Below, piece by piece: positions 21,419-30,512 of a stretch of DNA of 64,000 nt. The stretch's first letter is position 1, and every line of letters begins with the position of its first letter. A program made the position numbers and the translations under genes. The stretch is taken from assembly GCA_032251315.1 (NCBI GenBank), contig JAVVEE010000003.1, positions 1-64,000 on the forward strand. The letters are read 5' to 3'. The stretch is from LH-M37 sp032251315. GTDB taxonomy: Bacteria > Pseudomonadota > Gammaproteobacteria > SZUA-229. Under the pieces are notes generated by a model, which was given only the letters and a program-made list of their open reading frames with translations, did no database searches and was not told the origin of the DNA.

Positions 21419-22192
21419 CTAGTTATGTTGACGTTGGGAGAAATAGCAGATGAGTGCGCGCAGGCAGGCGTCATCGGTGGCATTGTCAGCCTGAATAATG
21501 TGCTGGAATCCGAGCTGCAGGGCGAGGGCGTAAGCACGGCTACCCGGAACAATCAGTGGCAGAGTGGTGAGTGTGGATTTACAGTCCTCCTCGGTCAACT
21601 CGTACAGGTACTGCAGAGTCTGGTTGCTGGTCACAGTCAGCGCATCCAGCTGCAACAGAGTATCTAGATCGAGCGAGTCGAGGCTGTTTTTTTCGCGCCG
21701 ATAGGTTTCAGCATAAGTGACTTTGGCTCCACGCTCAGCCAGCGTGCCGGCGAGCAGATCCCGACCGCCTTCACCGCGAAAGATAACCACTGCTTTGTCT
21801 GCAAGCCTGTCCGGTTGAAGCGCAGGGTGCTGCAGCAGGCTTTCAGTATCGAAGCCCTCAGGAACAATGTCGGCGACAAGGCGATGCTTTTTTAGCATGG
21901 CTTCGGTGCTGCGCCCGATAACAGCCAGAGCAAGTTTGTCCGGCAATGCGGCAATTTTCCCCAGTGTTTTTCGCACCGCTGTCGGGCTGATGAAAACAGC
22001 AATATCAAAATCAGGCAAGTGATCGATAATGTTGTCCAGTGTTGCACTGTCTTTGACATTGCCGATGCGCATCACCGGATAGTGCAGGGCGATGCCGCCG
22101 GCCTGGTTTATCCGATGCAGCAGAGGTTCGGCCAGCTCTTTGGGCCGGGTTACCAAAACGGTTTTGTTGTTAAGGGGCAGGGTCGGGTTCAT
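21419..22192 (-). CDS. hemD: Uroporphyrinogen-III synthase
   Basis: 257 aa two-lobed HemD fold. N terminus KTVLVTRPKELAEPLLHRI; middle AVFISPTAVRKTL and GRSTEAMLKK; then FRGEGGRDLLAGTLAERGAKV and TSNQTLQYLYEL. It cyclises hydroxymethylbilane with inversion of ring D. The family is poorly conserved, but these short motifs and the context with hemY make the call firm. hemC, which normally precedes it, is missing: only 30 bases separate hemD from algR. Confidence 0.93.
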   Translation of the reverse strand: MNPTLPLNNKTVLVTRPKELAEPLLHRINQAGGIALHYPVMRIGNVKDSATLDNIIDHLPDFDIAVFISPTAVRKTLGKIAALPDKLALAVIGRSTEAMLKKHRLVADIVPEGFDTESLLQHPALQPDRLADKAVVIFRGEGGRDLLAGTLAERGAKVTYAETYRREKNSLDSLDLDTLLQLDALTVTSNQTLQYLYELTEEDCKSTLTTLPLIVPGSRAYALALQLGFQHIIQADNATDDACLRALICYFSQRQHN

Positions 22193-22222
22193 GCAGCGCG
22201 GTAATCACCAGTGATAAAAATA

Positions 22223-22960
22223 TCAGCGACAGGTGGATTTGATGATTTTTCGAATCTCGGGGAGATGGCGGCGGCTCACCTCCAGCAAATCATCAATGTC
22301 CTTGAAGTTAAGGCAGACATGCCCCTGCTCGTTTTTCTGCAGGCCGTGGATATAGTCTCTGGCGACCAGCGCATTACGATGAATGCGGATAAAACTGTTA
22401 GCGAACTCGGACTCCAGCGCCTTGAGGGACTCTTCGATGAGATACTCATGCTCCTCGGTGCGCAGGGTGACATATTTCTGGTCGGCCTTGAAATAGATGA
22501 TGTCCTCAATCGGTACTAGCTCGAGGGTGCCCCTGATTTTCACGCATATTTTGCTGCGGGTATTGGGGTTTTCATCCTGTTTCAGCTGATTGAGCTGCGC
22601 ACGATTGAGGCGGCCGGCGGACTGGATTGCCTGATCAAGGCGCTCCTGCTTGACGGGTTTCAGCAGATAGCCGACCGCATTGCTGTCGAATGCGCTTAAG
22701 GCGTGTTCACTGAAGGCGGTGGTGAAAATAATGGCCGGAGGCTTTGGCAGCTGGCTGAGATAATTGGCCGCCTCCAGACCATCCATGCCCGGCATGCGAA
22801 TATCCATGAAAACCAGATCGGGCTTGAGGTTCTGCGCCAGCGCAAGTGCCTGCTCACCCGTCGCGGCTTCGCCCACGATAGCGTGTTCCTCTGATTTTGA
22901 CAGCATATGCCGTAAACGCTGCCGCGCCAGCTGCTCGTCATCAACAATTAGAATATTCAC
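22223..22960 (-). CDS. algR: LytTR response regulator of AlgR type
   Basis: 245 aa. Receiver domain 1-120 with the acidic pair in IVDDE, phospho-acceptor Asp53 (VFMDIRMPGMDG) and Lys in LLKPV. The C-terminal LytTR DNA-binding domain (~140-240) has IIYFKADQKYVTLRT and FIRIHRNALV. The start is GTG at 22960, the only start near the receiver domain. It forms a pair with the sensor kinase encoded just upstream, as AlgR with AlgZ/FimS in pseudomonads. The regulon here is unknown. Confidence 0.92.
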   Translation of the reverse strand: MNILIVDDEQLARQRLRHMLSKSEEHAIVGEAATGEQALALAQNLKPDLVFMDIRMPGMDGLEAANYLSQLPKPPAIIFTTAFSEHALSAFDSNAVGYLLKPVKQERLDQAIQSAGRLNRAQLNQLKQDENPNTRSKICVKIRGTLELVPIEDIIYFKADQKYVTLRTEEHEYLIEESLKALESEFANSFIRIHRNALVARDYIHGLQKNEQGHVCLNFKDIDDLLEVSRRHLPEIRKIIKSTCR

Positions 22961-23037
22961 ATCGGTTTACCCATTATGAGAAACAACGTTGACCGGCCAG
23001 CAACGTAATACTTCTATGATACACAGAGAGTATGAGT

Positions 23038-24096
23038 CTAAATACTATGGCTTTCCAGTGGAATTTCCAGAATGACCGCATAGGTATCGTCACCGGCATG
23101 GATGTCGAATGTGGCCTTGTTGCCATACACCAGCGCGAGACGTTGTTGAATATTATTCTGGGCCATCTGGTTACCCTTATGATTTCGCATGGCGCCGCTG
23201 CCCAGGGGGTTGCTGACACCGAGCAAAAGCCGGTGGTCTTTCCGCTTCGCCGAGATGGTGATAACGCCGCCCTGAATCAAAGGTTCAATGCCGTGATAGA
23301 TGGCATTCTCCACCAGCGGCTGCAGGCACAGGGCGGGCAGTTCGGTATCCATCAGGCTCTGATCAATATCCCATTGAAGGTTTAATCGATCGCCCAGACG
23401 TAACGCCTCGATGGCGAGATAGCTGCGGGTCAGCGCCAGCTCATCGGCGAGGGTATTGGTGGTCTGCGCACGCAGACTGGCGCGAAAAATATCGGAGAGG
23501 TCTTCGACCGCCTTCTCCGCCTTGTCCGGGTTAAAGGCAATCAGGCTGGCGATGGTGTTCATGCTGTTGAACAGGAAGTGTGGGCGGATGCGCGCCTGCA
23601 GCGCCTGAATTTCGGCTCTGGACTGCGCCTGGATGTGTATTTTCCATTGCTGATGCACATAAAAGTAGCGCAGGCTCACCGCATAGACAACCGCGCTGAT
23701 GAGCATGATGCGCGCCAGAAAATAATCGCCCAGCGGTGAGGTGACCGGGTCCAGTTCCAGCCAGTAATTGGTGCCGATAACCAGCAGGCAGAAAGCGAGA
23801 CTGATCAGCATCATCAGGAGAAAACTGAGGCTGACGCCGGCGCGGATGGGCAGGGCATTTATCCAGCGGCGTACGCTGCAGAGCACGGCGGCATTGAGCA
23901 GACCAATCCACAGCATGAGCATTGAAATGAAGGCGAGCTGATCCCAGAACTTGACCGTCGCCGGCGCTGAGGTCAGCACCAGCGCCAGCAACTCCACCAG
24001 CAAAATCAGCATAAAAATGACGTTAACGTTACAGAAGTTGGGCAACAGCCCGGTATCGCTGAGGTCGAGGTCGATAAATTGTAAATTGTTTTCCAT
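23038..24096 (-). CDS. algZ: LytS/AlgZ-family sensor histidine kinase
   Basis: 352 aa from the ATG at 24096. Several hydrophobic membrane segments fill ~20-150. The His_kinase domain follows with the phospho-acceptor motif IRPHFLFNSMNT, where the His is directly after RP, and a GHKL ATPase with LPALCLQPLVENAIYHG. A TTG-started extension to 24207 is unlikely. It partners the AlgR-like regulator downstream (77-base gap). It is divergent from argH, with ~180 bases between, as in many gammaproteobacteria. Confidence 0.9.
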   Translation of the reverse strand: MENNLQFIDLDLSDTGLLPNFCNVNVIFMLILLVELLALVLTSAPATVKFWDQLAFISMLMLWIGLLNAAVLCSVRRWINALPIRAGVSLSFLLMMLISLAFCLLVIGTNYWLELDPVTSPLGDYFLARIMLISAVVYAVSLRYFYVHQQWKIHIQAQSRAEIQALQARIRPHFLFNSMNTIASLIAFNPDKAEKAVEDLSDIFRASLRAQTTNTLADELALTRSYLAIEALRLGDRLNLQWDIDQSLMDTELPALCLQPLVENAIYHGIEPLIQGGVITISAKRKDHRLLLGVSNPLGSGAMRNHKGNQMAQNNIQQRLALVYGNKATFDIHAGDDTYAVILEIPLESHSI

Positions 24097-24277
24097 GGCT
24101 ACTAGAGATAGTCGAGCGCCCGTAGATTGCAAGTGAAATGCGCGGTTGCTTCGGAAAGATGCGTCAGAGGCGGTGCTGAGCGCGGCATCCCTGATATACT
24201 TATGCAATAAATCGGCGGCGCAGAATTGTTGCGGTCGACGTCGAAAAAACTAAAAAATCCATCAAGCGTGCAGAGTT

Positions 24278-25693
24278 ATGAGTACAGAAGATCAGAAAAA
24301 ACAGGCCGGAAAAGCTCAGGTTAACCAGTCATGGGGCGGACGTTTTAGCGAGCAGACCGATGCCTTTGTCGAAGCCTTTACCGCCTCGGTGGAATTCGAT
24401 CAGAGAATGTATCGTCAGGATATCGCCGGTTCGCGCGTACATGCCCGCATGTTGAACAAGGTCGCGGTACTGTCCGATGATGACCTGGCGGCAATTCTCA
24501 CCGGACTGGATCAGGTGGAAGCGGAGATAGGCAGCGGCAGTTTTGAATGGTCGATTGCGCGTGAAGATGTACATATGAATATCGAGGCGCGCCTGACCGA
24601 GATTATCGGCGACGCCGGCAAGCGACTGCATACCGGCCGTTCGCGCAATGACCAGGTGGCGACCGACATCAGGCTCTATTTGCGCGAACAGATTGTGCAG
24701 GTGATTAACGAGGCGAAAAGGTTGCAGCACGGACTGCTGGGGCTGGCGGAAGCCGAAGCGGACACCATCATGCCCGGCTTCACCCATTTGCAGGCGGCAC
24801 AGCCGGTGACCTTCGGCCATCACATGCTGGCCTGGTTTGAGATGCTGGCGCGCGATGTCTCCCGCTACGAAGATTGCAGCGCACGCATGAATATGTGTCC
24901 GCTGGGCGCGGCCGCGCTGGCCGGAACCAGTTATCCCATCGACCGTGAGTTTACCGCCGAGCTGTTGGGCTTTGATGCGCCCACCGCAAACTCACTGGAT
25001 TCGGTCAGCGACCGGGATTTCGCCATCGAGTTCTGCGCCGCCTCTGCCATGCTGATGACCCATCTGTCGCGCATGTCGGAAGAGCTGGTGATCTGGTCGT
25101 CGATCCAGTTCAATTTCATCGAGCTGCCCGATCGCTTCTGCACCGGCTCGTCAATCATGCCGCAGAAAAAGAACCCTGATGTACCTGAACTGGTGCGGGG
25201 CAAGACCGGACGGGTGAACGGCAATCTGGTCAGCCTGCTGACACTGATGAAATCGCAGCCGCTGGCCTACAACAAGGATAATCAGGAAGACAAGGAGCCG
25301 ATCTTTGATACCCTGGATACCGTGCTGGGTTCATTGCGCGCCTTCGCCGACATGATCCCCGCCATCCAGTGCAAACACGCCAATATGTACGCTGCGGCCA
25401 GACAGGGTTTTTCAACTGCCACCGACCTGGCCGACTACCTGGTTCGCAAAGGGCTGCCGTTCCGTGATGCCCATGAAGCGGTGGGCAGCGCGGTCGCGGT
25501 CGCGATGCAGCAGCAGATAGATCTCAGTGAGCTGAGTCTGGAGGCGTTGCAGGGCTTTTCGGCCATGATCGACGAGGATGTATTTGAGGTGCTGACGCTG
25601 GAAGGTTCGGTGGCCTCACGCAACCATATCGGCGGTACCGCGCCCGAGCAGGTGCGCAGGGCGGTGGCTGAAGCCAGAAACCGGCTGCTATGA
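24278..25693 (+). CDS. argH: Argininosuccinate lyase
   Basis: 471 aa, normal length with a short extra N-terminal tail before [19 protein letters not shown]. The fumarase/aspartase superfamily signature is [12 protein letters not shown]. Also visible are [12 protein letters not shown] and [16 protein letters not shown], the substrate and catalytic His regions. It cleaves argininosuccinate to arginine and fumarate in the last step of arginine synthesis. It is divergent from algZ and convergent with the Hpt gene. Confidence 0.97.
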   Translation: MSTEDQKKQAGKAQVNQSWGGRFSEQTDAFVEAFTASVEFDQRMYRQDIAGSRVHARMLNKVAVLSDDDLAAILTGLDQVEAEIGSGSFEWSIAREDVHMNIEARLTEIIGDAGKRLHTGRSRNDQVATDIRLYLREQIVQVINEAKRLQHGLLGLAEAEADTIMPGFTHLQAAQPVTFGHHMLAWFEMLARDVSRYEDCSARMNMCPLGAAALAGTSYPIDREFTAELLGFDAPTANSLDSVSDRDFAIEFCAASAMLMTHLSRMSEELVIWSSIQFNFIELPDRFCTGSSIMPQKKNPDVPELVRGKTGRVNGNLVSLLTLMKSQPLAYNKDNQEDKEPIFDTLDTVLGSLRAFADMIPAIQCKHANMYAAARQGFSTATDLADYLVRKGLPFRDAHEAVGSAVAVAMQQQIDLSELSLEALQGFSAMIDEDVFEVLTLEGSVASRNHIGGTAPEQVRRAVAEARNRLL

Positions 25694-25795
25694 GACTGTC
25701 GGATTTAGAATAACTTGGCTGCGGAAGCGGGAGAGCGGTCAAATTTCCACGCCCTCGCTTCAATTCCCCCTAAACCCGACAGCTTTCTGGCCGGT

Positions 25796-26146
25796 TTAAC
25801 CCAGGGCACTCAGCTCCTCCTTAAAAAAGACGATCACCTCATTGAGCTGATCTTCCAGCTCTGCACTTTTTTCGCGGGCGCCTTCGATGCTGCCGGCACG
25901 GCCAAGCATTTCGATGCTTTCGGCCATTTTGGCCAGGCCAAGTGCCCCCAGGCTGTTACTGGAGCTTTTCATGCGATGCGCGATGCCGAAAAGAAGATCC
26001 GGATTGTTTTCATCAATGGCCCGGTTCAAATCACTAAGCTGTTCAGGCATGTACTCAATGAAGGTGTTGAGCAACTCAGGTAGCACCTCTTCCATGATTT
26101 CTTTCATTTCTTCATAAGCGCGGAAGTCTAAAGCGGGCTGGTTCAT
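25796..26146 (-). CDS. Hpt-domain phosphotransfer protein
   Basis: 116 aa, a single histidine phosphotransfer domain. The phospho-accepting His is His57 in FGIAHRMKSSSNSLGALGL, a strong match to the AHxLKGssxxlGa pattern. The rest is helical and acidic, ending in an amphipathic helix. A stand-alone Hpt must work with a hybrid kinase or response regulator; none lies nearby. It follows the 117-aa unknown gene by 15 bases. Confidence 0.88.
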   Translation of the reverse strand: MNQPALDFRAYEEMKEIMEEVLPELLNTFIEYMPEQLSDLNRAIDENNPDLLFGIAHRMKSSSNSLGALGLAKMAESIEMLGRAGSIEGAREKSAELEDQLNEVIVFFKEELSALG

Positions 26147-26161
26147 AAAGGTCTCTAAAAG

Positions 26162-26515
26162 TTATTTATTAAGGGGGTTGATAGTTTCGCCGACTAGCAC
26201 CGCTTCGGGAACGTGCAGCTTCACAGCAGTGATTATTTTAGCAAACAGACCGGGCTGAGCCTGAAATGAAATCCACAAAGTATTCAGTTTCATATCGACA
26301 TTCACCAGCAGAATCAGCTGCCGGAAGGGTGTGAGCGCGATTTCGAGTTCAGAGAGGGTCCGTTGTATATGGTGTCGGGGTTTGGATTTAAGCCGGGGAA
26401 TAATCATTAACAGGTCACTGGCGCGGTTACCCGCCTCATCCCGGGTGGGAGCGATGCGCCAGAGGGGCTCAGCGGCGTTGATGCCCGGGCTTAAGGTGAT
26501 CTCTCTCTCTTTCAT
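26162..26515 (-). CDS. Conserved-looking hypothetical protein upstream of Hpt gene
   Basis: 117 aa, not recognised. It has no signal peptide or membrane span. The middle contains RASDLLMIIPRLKSKPRHHIQ, and the C-terminal half alternates strands and helices (LILLVNVDMKLNTLWISFQ, GLFAKIITAVKLHVPEAVLV). It is 15 bases upstream of the Hpt gene on the same strand, so a shared signalling role is possible but unproven. Start ATG at 26515 without a clear Shine-Dalgarno sequence. Confidence 0.7.
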   Translation of the reverse strand: MKEREITLSPGINAAEPLWRIAPTRDEAGNRASDLLMIIPRLKSKPRHHIQRTLSELEIALTPFRQLILLVNVDMKLNTLWISFQAQPGLFAKIITAVKLHVPEAVLVGETINPLNK

Positions 26516-26582
26516 GATAACGGGCCGAAAAACGATGATTGACTAATGTTAGCACGCGAACCGGAAAAATTCTGAAGCGGGG

Positions 26583-27239
26583 CTATTCAAATTTTTCAAT
26601 CAGCCAGTGGCGAATATCCTGAATCTCTTCAGCAGAGACACTGTGTGCCATGGCGTACTCGTGCCAGATGACTTCATAGCCGGATTTTTTCAGGATTTCG
26701 CGGCTTTTCAGGCCGTAATTAAATGCAACAACATCATCCTGGCGACCATGAGCCATAAAAATCCCGGTGCCCTGATTGGCTTTCGCCCCCAGCGGGGCGC
26801 ATTGGGGCAGGTAGCTGGAAAGCGCCATAATACCACCCAGCGGTGCCGGATAACCCAGGCCGCAATGCAGCGCGACGGCACCGCCCTGAGAAAAACCCGC
26901 CACAATAATACGTCGGGAGGCGATACCCGCTGCCTCCTGCTGTTGGCACAGTGCGCGAATGGCGGAGCTGGAGGCCTTGATACCCACCTCATCTTCATCA
27001 TCGGCTATTTTAAGGCTGGTAACGTCATACCAGCCGGGCATCGGGTAACCCTGATTGATGGTAATGGGGCGAACCGGCGCATGGGGGAAAATAAAACGAA
27101 TGGCCAGTTCAGACGGTAAATGCAGCTGCGGAACGATGGCGGCAAAGTCGTTGCCGTTCGCGCCCAGGCCGTGCAGCCAGATGACGGCGGCATCGGGAAG
27201 TGGGCCGGTTTCGTGAGTAATATAATCAAGTTCAGGCAT
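26583..27239 (-). CDS. Alpha/beta hydrolase, carboxylesterase / acyl-protein thioesterase family
   Basis: 218 aa cytoplasmic hydrolase. Catalytic triad: Ser117 in VAGFSQGGAVALH, an Asp at 168-169 (HGRQDDVV) and His199 (YAMAHSVS). The oxyanion region WLHGLGANGNDF lies at 21-32. This is the phospholipase/carboxylesterase (Abhydrolase_2) family, whose bacterial members hydrolyse short-chain esters. The natural substrate is unknown. Divergent from lptM. Confidence 0.9.
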   Translation of the reverse strand: MPELDYITHETGPLPDAAVIWLHGLGANGNDFAAIVPQLHLPSELAIRFIFPHAPVRPITINQGYPMPGWYDVTSLKIADDEDEVGIKASSSAIRALCQQQEAAGIASRRIIVAGFSQGGAVALHCGLGYPAPLGGIMALSSYLPQCAPLGAKANQGTGIFMAHGRQDDVVAFNYGLKSREILKKSGYEVIWHEYAMAHSVSAEEIQDIRHWLIEKFE

Positions 27240-27378
27240 GGCGCAATACGCTCCCGTTTTTGCTGCTAATAAAGTATAAAATGACCGTTGGCGCGTAATG
27301 CCCCAAAGCTACGGGTTTGCCTGCAGGTGGAATATTGCAATAATCCACACCTTAATACAAAACCAGAAGAAAAAATTG

Positions 27379-27537
27379 ATGATACGTTTATTAGTACCAG
27401 TGTTGTTCGCGCTGTTTATTTCGGGCTGCGGAAAAACCGGCCCCCTGTACCTGCCGGATGCCGACAATGAAAAGAATGCCCATCTGACACCCTTGAAAAA
27501 GTCCGTGATGGAAAATGAGGTGATGAGCCATGGATAG
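27379..27537 (+). CDS. lptM: LPS translocon maturation chaperone LptM (YifL-type lipoprotein)
   Basis: 52 aa. A lipoprotein signal peptide MIRLLVPVLFALFISGCGKT has the lipobox ISGC, followed directly by the family-defining GKTGPLYLP. LptM assists correct disulfide formation in LptD. The position before lysA-dapF-DUF484-xerC is the classic gammaproteobacterial context. The ATG at 27379 is chosen. The last 8 bases overlap lysA. Confidence 0.92.
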   Translation: MIRLLVPVLFALFISGCGKTGPLYLPDADNEKNAHLTPLKKSVMENEVMSHG

Positions 27538-28789
27538 CTTTAATTATCGTGATGGTCGTCTGTACGCCGAAGCGGTGGACCTGCAGGCGGGCGTCGCCGA
27601 ATGGGGCACGCCCTGTTATGTCTATTCACGGGCCACTCTCGAGCGCCACTGGCAGGCTTTTGATAAGGCTCTCCAGGGTTGCCGGCATCTGGTCTGTTAC
27701 GCGGTGAAAGCCAACTCCAATCTGGCGGTATTAAATGTACTGGCGCGTCTGGGTTCGGGTTTTGATATCGTCTCCATCGGCGAACTGGAACGCGTACTCC
27801 ATGCCGGGGGTGAGGCGGGCAAGATCGTCTTTTCCGGCGTAGGTAAAAGAAGAGATGAAATCGAGCACGCCATGAACGTGGGTATTCGCTGCTTTAATGT
27901 GGAATCGGAAGCCGAGCTGGAAGTGATTGCGAGCATTGCGGCGCAGAAGAAAATAAAAGCCCCGGTCTCCCTGCGCGTTAATCCCGATGTCGATGCCAAA
28001 ACCCATCCCTATATTTCCACCGGCCTGAAGGAAAACAAATTCGGCATCGCCATCGAAGAGGCCTTCGAGGTGTACAAAAAAGCCCAGTCCATGGAGGCCA
28101 TTAATGTCATCGGCGTGGATTGCCACATTGGCTCACAGCTGACCGAAGTCGCGCCCTTTGTTGATGCCCTGAAACGGGTGCTGGCACTGGTAGATCGACT
28201 GGCTGACGCCGGCATTGTTTTGCAGCATCTCGATCTGGGTGGTGGACTGGGCATCTGTTATCGCGACGAGCAGCCGCCGCAACCGGCAGAGCTGGCCAGA
28301 GCGCTGACCGAACATCTGCATGGGCGTGATGTCGAAATCATTATTGAACCGGGACGGGCCATTGCCGGCAATGCCGGTGTGCTGCTCACCGAAGTACTGT
28401 ATCTGAAACCGGGTGAAGAACATAATTTTGCCATTGTCGACGCCGCCATGAACGATCTAATCCGGCCATCACTGTACGGCGCATGGCAGGAGATTGTGCC
28501 CCTGGTGCCCAGAGAAAATGAAGCGAATAAAAACTACGATGTAGTCGGACCGATTTGCGAAACCGGTGACTTTCTGGGCAAAGATCGAAAGCTGGCTCTG
28601 CATCAGGGTGATTATCTGGCAGTGCGTTCGAGTGGAGCTTACGGTTTTGGCATGAGTTCAAATTACAATAGTCGCCCGAGAGCGGCCGAGATAATGGTCG
28701 ATGGTGTCCGCGCTTATGTCATACGACAGCGTGAAACCATCGAGCAGTTATTTGCAAGTGAATCAATACTGGTTGGAGATTCGGAATGA
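27530..28789 (+). CDS. lysA: Diaminopimelate decarboxylase
   Basis: 419 aa PLP enzyme making lysine from meso-diaminopimelate. The PLP lysine is Lys60 in YAVKANSNLAVL. HIGSQ, LDLGGGLGI and EPGRAIAGNAG are the other family motifs, and PICETGDFLGKDR supplies the active-site Cys from the partner subunit. AGGTGATG gives a ribosome site about 9 bases before the ATG, inside the lptM end. It overlaps the next gene by ATGA. Confidence 0.97.
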   Translation: MDSFNYRDGRLYAEAVDLQAGVAEWGTPCYVYSRATLERHWQAFDKALQGCRHLVCYAVKANSNLAVLNVLARLGSGFDIVSIGELERVLHAGGEAGKIVFSGVGKRRDEIEHAMNVGIRCFNVESEAELEVIASIAAQKKIKAPVSLRVNPDVDAKTHPYISTGLKENKFGIAIEEAFEVYKKAQSMEAINVIGVDCHIGSQLTEVAPFVDALKRVLALVDRLADAGIVLQHLDLGGGLGICYRDEQPPQPAELARALTEHLHGRDVEIIIEPGRAIAGNAGVLLTEVLYLKPGEEHNFAIVDAAMNDLIRPSLYGAWQEIVPLVPRENEANKNYDVVGPICETGDFLGKDRKLALHQGDYLAVRSSGAYGFGMSSNYNSRPRAAEIMVDGVRAYVIRQRETIEQLFASESILVGDSE

Positions 28790-29409
28790 TAATTAATACG
28801 AAGCAGGAATTTGAGCGTCAGGGCTCATTGCTGTTTAACGAAATCGAGCTGCCGTTAACAGATGCAGAATGGCAGCGAATCGAAACACTGCTGGACGAAG
28901 TTGAGTATGAACATATCGTTGGTGGTGACGCCGGTGAAGGGCACTCGGTTCGGGTGTGTCGTTTTTATAATGACGTTGATAAGCCCGTGGCACTGCATGC
29001 GCATTCGAAAGAGATCAGCCGTATAGTCATGAGCGCAAAGATGATTGCCTTTTACAAAAAAATACTCGGCAGTGAAGAGCTTTGCCTACGTCGCTGTCAG
29101 GCTAACCGCTTGCAGCAGGGCGATTACATTGGTATGCATGTCGACCAGGACAGTAATCCCGATTATTTCGCCACCGTTGTTTTTCATTTCGATGCCACTT
29201 ATAAAGGGGGGGATTTCATCACTCGTGATCAACAGCGCGGTGATCACAGTTACTCGCCACAGCGGCGTGCCGTGCTAATCAATGATTGTTCGATACCGCA
29301 TGAAGTTTCAACAGTGGAATCGGGACAACGTAAAACTCTGGCCTGTTTTTTATCGAAAAATTTTTCTGACAGTAATCATCATCGAAAAGAATTTAAGGTT
29401 GTAAAATAA
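28786..29409 (+). CDS. 2OG-Fe(II) oxygenase family protein
   Basis: 207 aa. The iron-binding HxD is in GMHVDQDSNPDY and the distal His in IPHEVSTVESGQRKTLACFL, with the 2-oxoglutarate-binding Arg in SGQRKT. The spacing is that of prolyl-4-hydroxylase-like dioxygenases. The ATG overlaps the lysA TGA by 4 bases, so translation is coupled. This gene is not part of the usual lysA-dapF block. The substrate is unknown and could be a protein residue or a small molecule. Confidence 0.82.
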   Translation: MIINTKQEFERQGSLLFNEIELPLTDAEWQRIETLLDEVEYEHIVGGDAGEGHSVRVCRFYNDVDKPVALHAHSKEISRIVMSAKMIAFYKKILGSEELCLRRCQANRLQQGDYIGMHVDQDSNPDYFATVVFHFDATYKGGDFITRDQQRGDHSYSPQRRAVLINDCSIPHEVSTVESGQRKTLACFLSKNFSDSNHHRKEFKVVK

Positions 29410-29475
29410 ATAACAATAGGGTTACTATCGGCCTTCCAAAAGATATTAACCATTAAAAATATTACAGGAGGTGAA

Positions 29476-29649
29476 ATGCATAAATTAGTTCGATTAGTAA
29501 CAGCTGTTTTTTCGATGTTATTTTTTTTGCAGATACAGGCGTGTGCTGATATGCCCACTAAAGAGCAAAATGAACCAGCAGAAAAAGTGACCGAAGATAA
29601 AAAAAATCAAAGTGATGTAGTTGAAGAAAAAGAGCCTGATTGTGATTAG
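29476..29649 (+). CDS. Small putative lipoprotein
   Basis: 57 aa, too short for usual gene finders. It has a consensus AGGAGGTG ribosome site 3 bases before the ATG. The sequence starts MHKLVRLVTAVFSMLFFLQI, then QAC, which fits a lipobox with lipidation at Cys23. The mature part is short and very charged (Glu/Lys/Asp-rich, ending EEKEPDCD). Together with the next gene it forms a small envelope module inserted between the oxygenase gene and dapF. Function unknown. Confidence 0.65.
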   Translation: MHKLVRLVTAVFSMLFFLQIQACADMPTKEQNEPAEKVTEDKKNQSDVVEEKEPDCD

Positions 29650-29735
29650 TATTCTCAAATGTAAATGAGAATGCTAAGCAATAAAATAAGATAATAAAAA
29701 GTAAAAAAACAAAACTAAAAGTGAGGAAGAAAAAG

Positions 29736-30398
29736 ATGATAAAAACAGTAACCCTGTCATTGCTGGCAGCAAGTTTTGCCTTTTCGGCAAATGTATTTGC
29801 AAAAGAAGAAGCTAAACCGAAACCGGTAAAAATTACCCCGGACATGATGAGTGTAGAGGTTATCCATCATGGTGAAAAAATGAAGATCATGCGTAATCAG
29901 AATAACAAAAACACCATCAAGCAGGATTTTGCAAAAACTTCTCGACCCTGTCCTCCCTTCTGCATTCAACCGGCGGTACTGGCACCGGGCGTAGAGACGA
30001 TCGCTGAACTTGAAGTGATCGATTATCTGAAAAAGATGGCCGCAGGCGACGACTCCATTCTGGTGATCGATTCACGCACTCCGGACTGGACCAGGAAAGG
30101 CACCATTCCCGGTTCGGTTAACATTCCCTGGACCAGGTTGAATGCTGCAAAAGCAGACCCCATTTCAATTGGCGACATCATGTACGAACGGTTTGATGTT
30201 CGCGGTGAAGATGAAAACCGTGATTTCTCCGGCGCCAAAACGCTGGTGATGTTCTGTAACGGCATGTGGTGTGGACAATCGCCCAACAACATCAAGAGCC
30301 TGCTGAAGATGGGCTATCCCGCAGAAAAAATCAAATGGTACCGCGGTGGTATGCAGGACTGGAATGTGCTGGGTTTGAGCACCGTCCCGGGTAAATAG
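29736..30398 (+). CDS. Exported rhodanese-like protein
   Basis: 220 aa. A Sec signal peptide (MIKTVTLSLLAASFAFSANV, cleavage near FA-KEE) is followed by a ~60-residue region with a CPPFC cysteine pair (72, 76). The rhodanese domain (~88-218) has DSRTPDWTRKGTIPGSVNIP and the active-site loop FCNGMWCG (Cys174, second Cys179). The protein is predicted periplasmic and could move sulfane sulfur. The ATG at 29736 is supported by AGGAAG just upstream; GTG 29721 is an alternative. A strong terminator follows. Confidence 0.88.
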   Translation: MIKTVTLSLLAASFAFSANVFAKEEAKPKPVKITPDMMSVEVIHHGEKMKIMRNQNNKNTIKQDFAKTSRPCPPFCIQPAVLAPGVETIAELEVIDYLKKMAAGDDSILVIDSRTPDWTRKGTIPGSVNIPWTRLNAAKADPISIGDIMYERFDVRGEDENRDFSGAKTLVMFCNGMWCGQSPNNIKSLLKMGYPAEKIKWYRGGMQDWNVLGLSTVPGK

Positions 30399-30438
30399 AG
30401 TCATCGCTCCGGCAGTGCCGGGCGTGACTGAATAAAAG

Positions 30439-30467
30439 GGCCGCTCTGTTTCAGAGCGGCCTTTTTT
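30439..30467 (+). terminator. Rho-independent terminator after the rhodanese gene
   Basis: Perfect 10-bp stem GGCCGCTCTG / CAGAGCGGCC with a 3-base loop, followed by TTTTTT. It separates the lptM-lysA-oxygenase-lipoprotein-rhodanese genes from dapF. Confidence 0.92.
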
Positions 30468-30512
30468 GATTTATGGCTGGCACAAACTGCAGCGCATGGT
30501 TATGCTAGGCGC

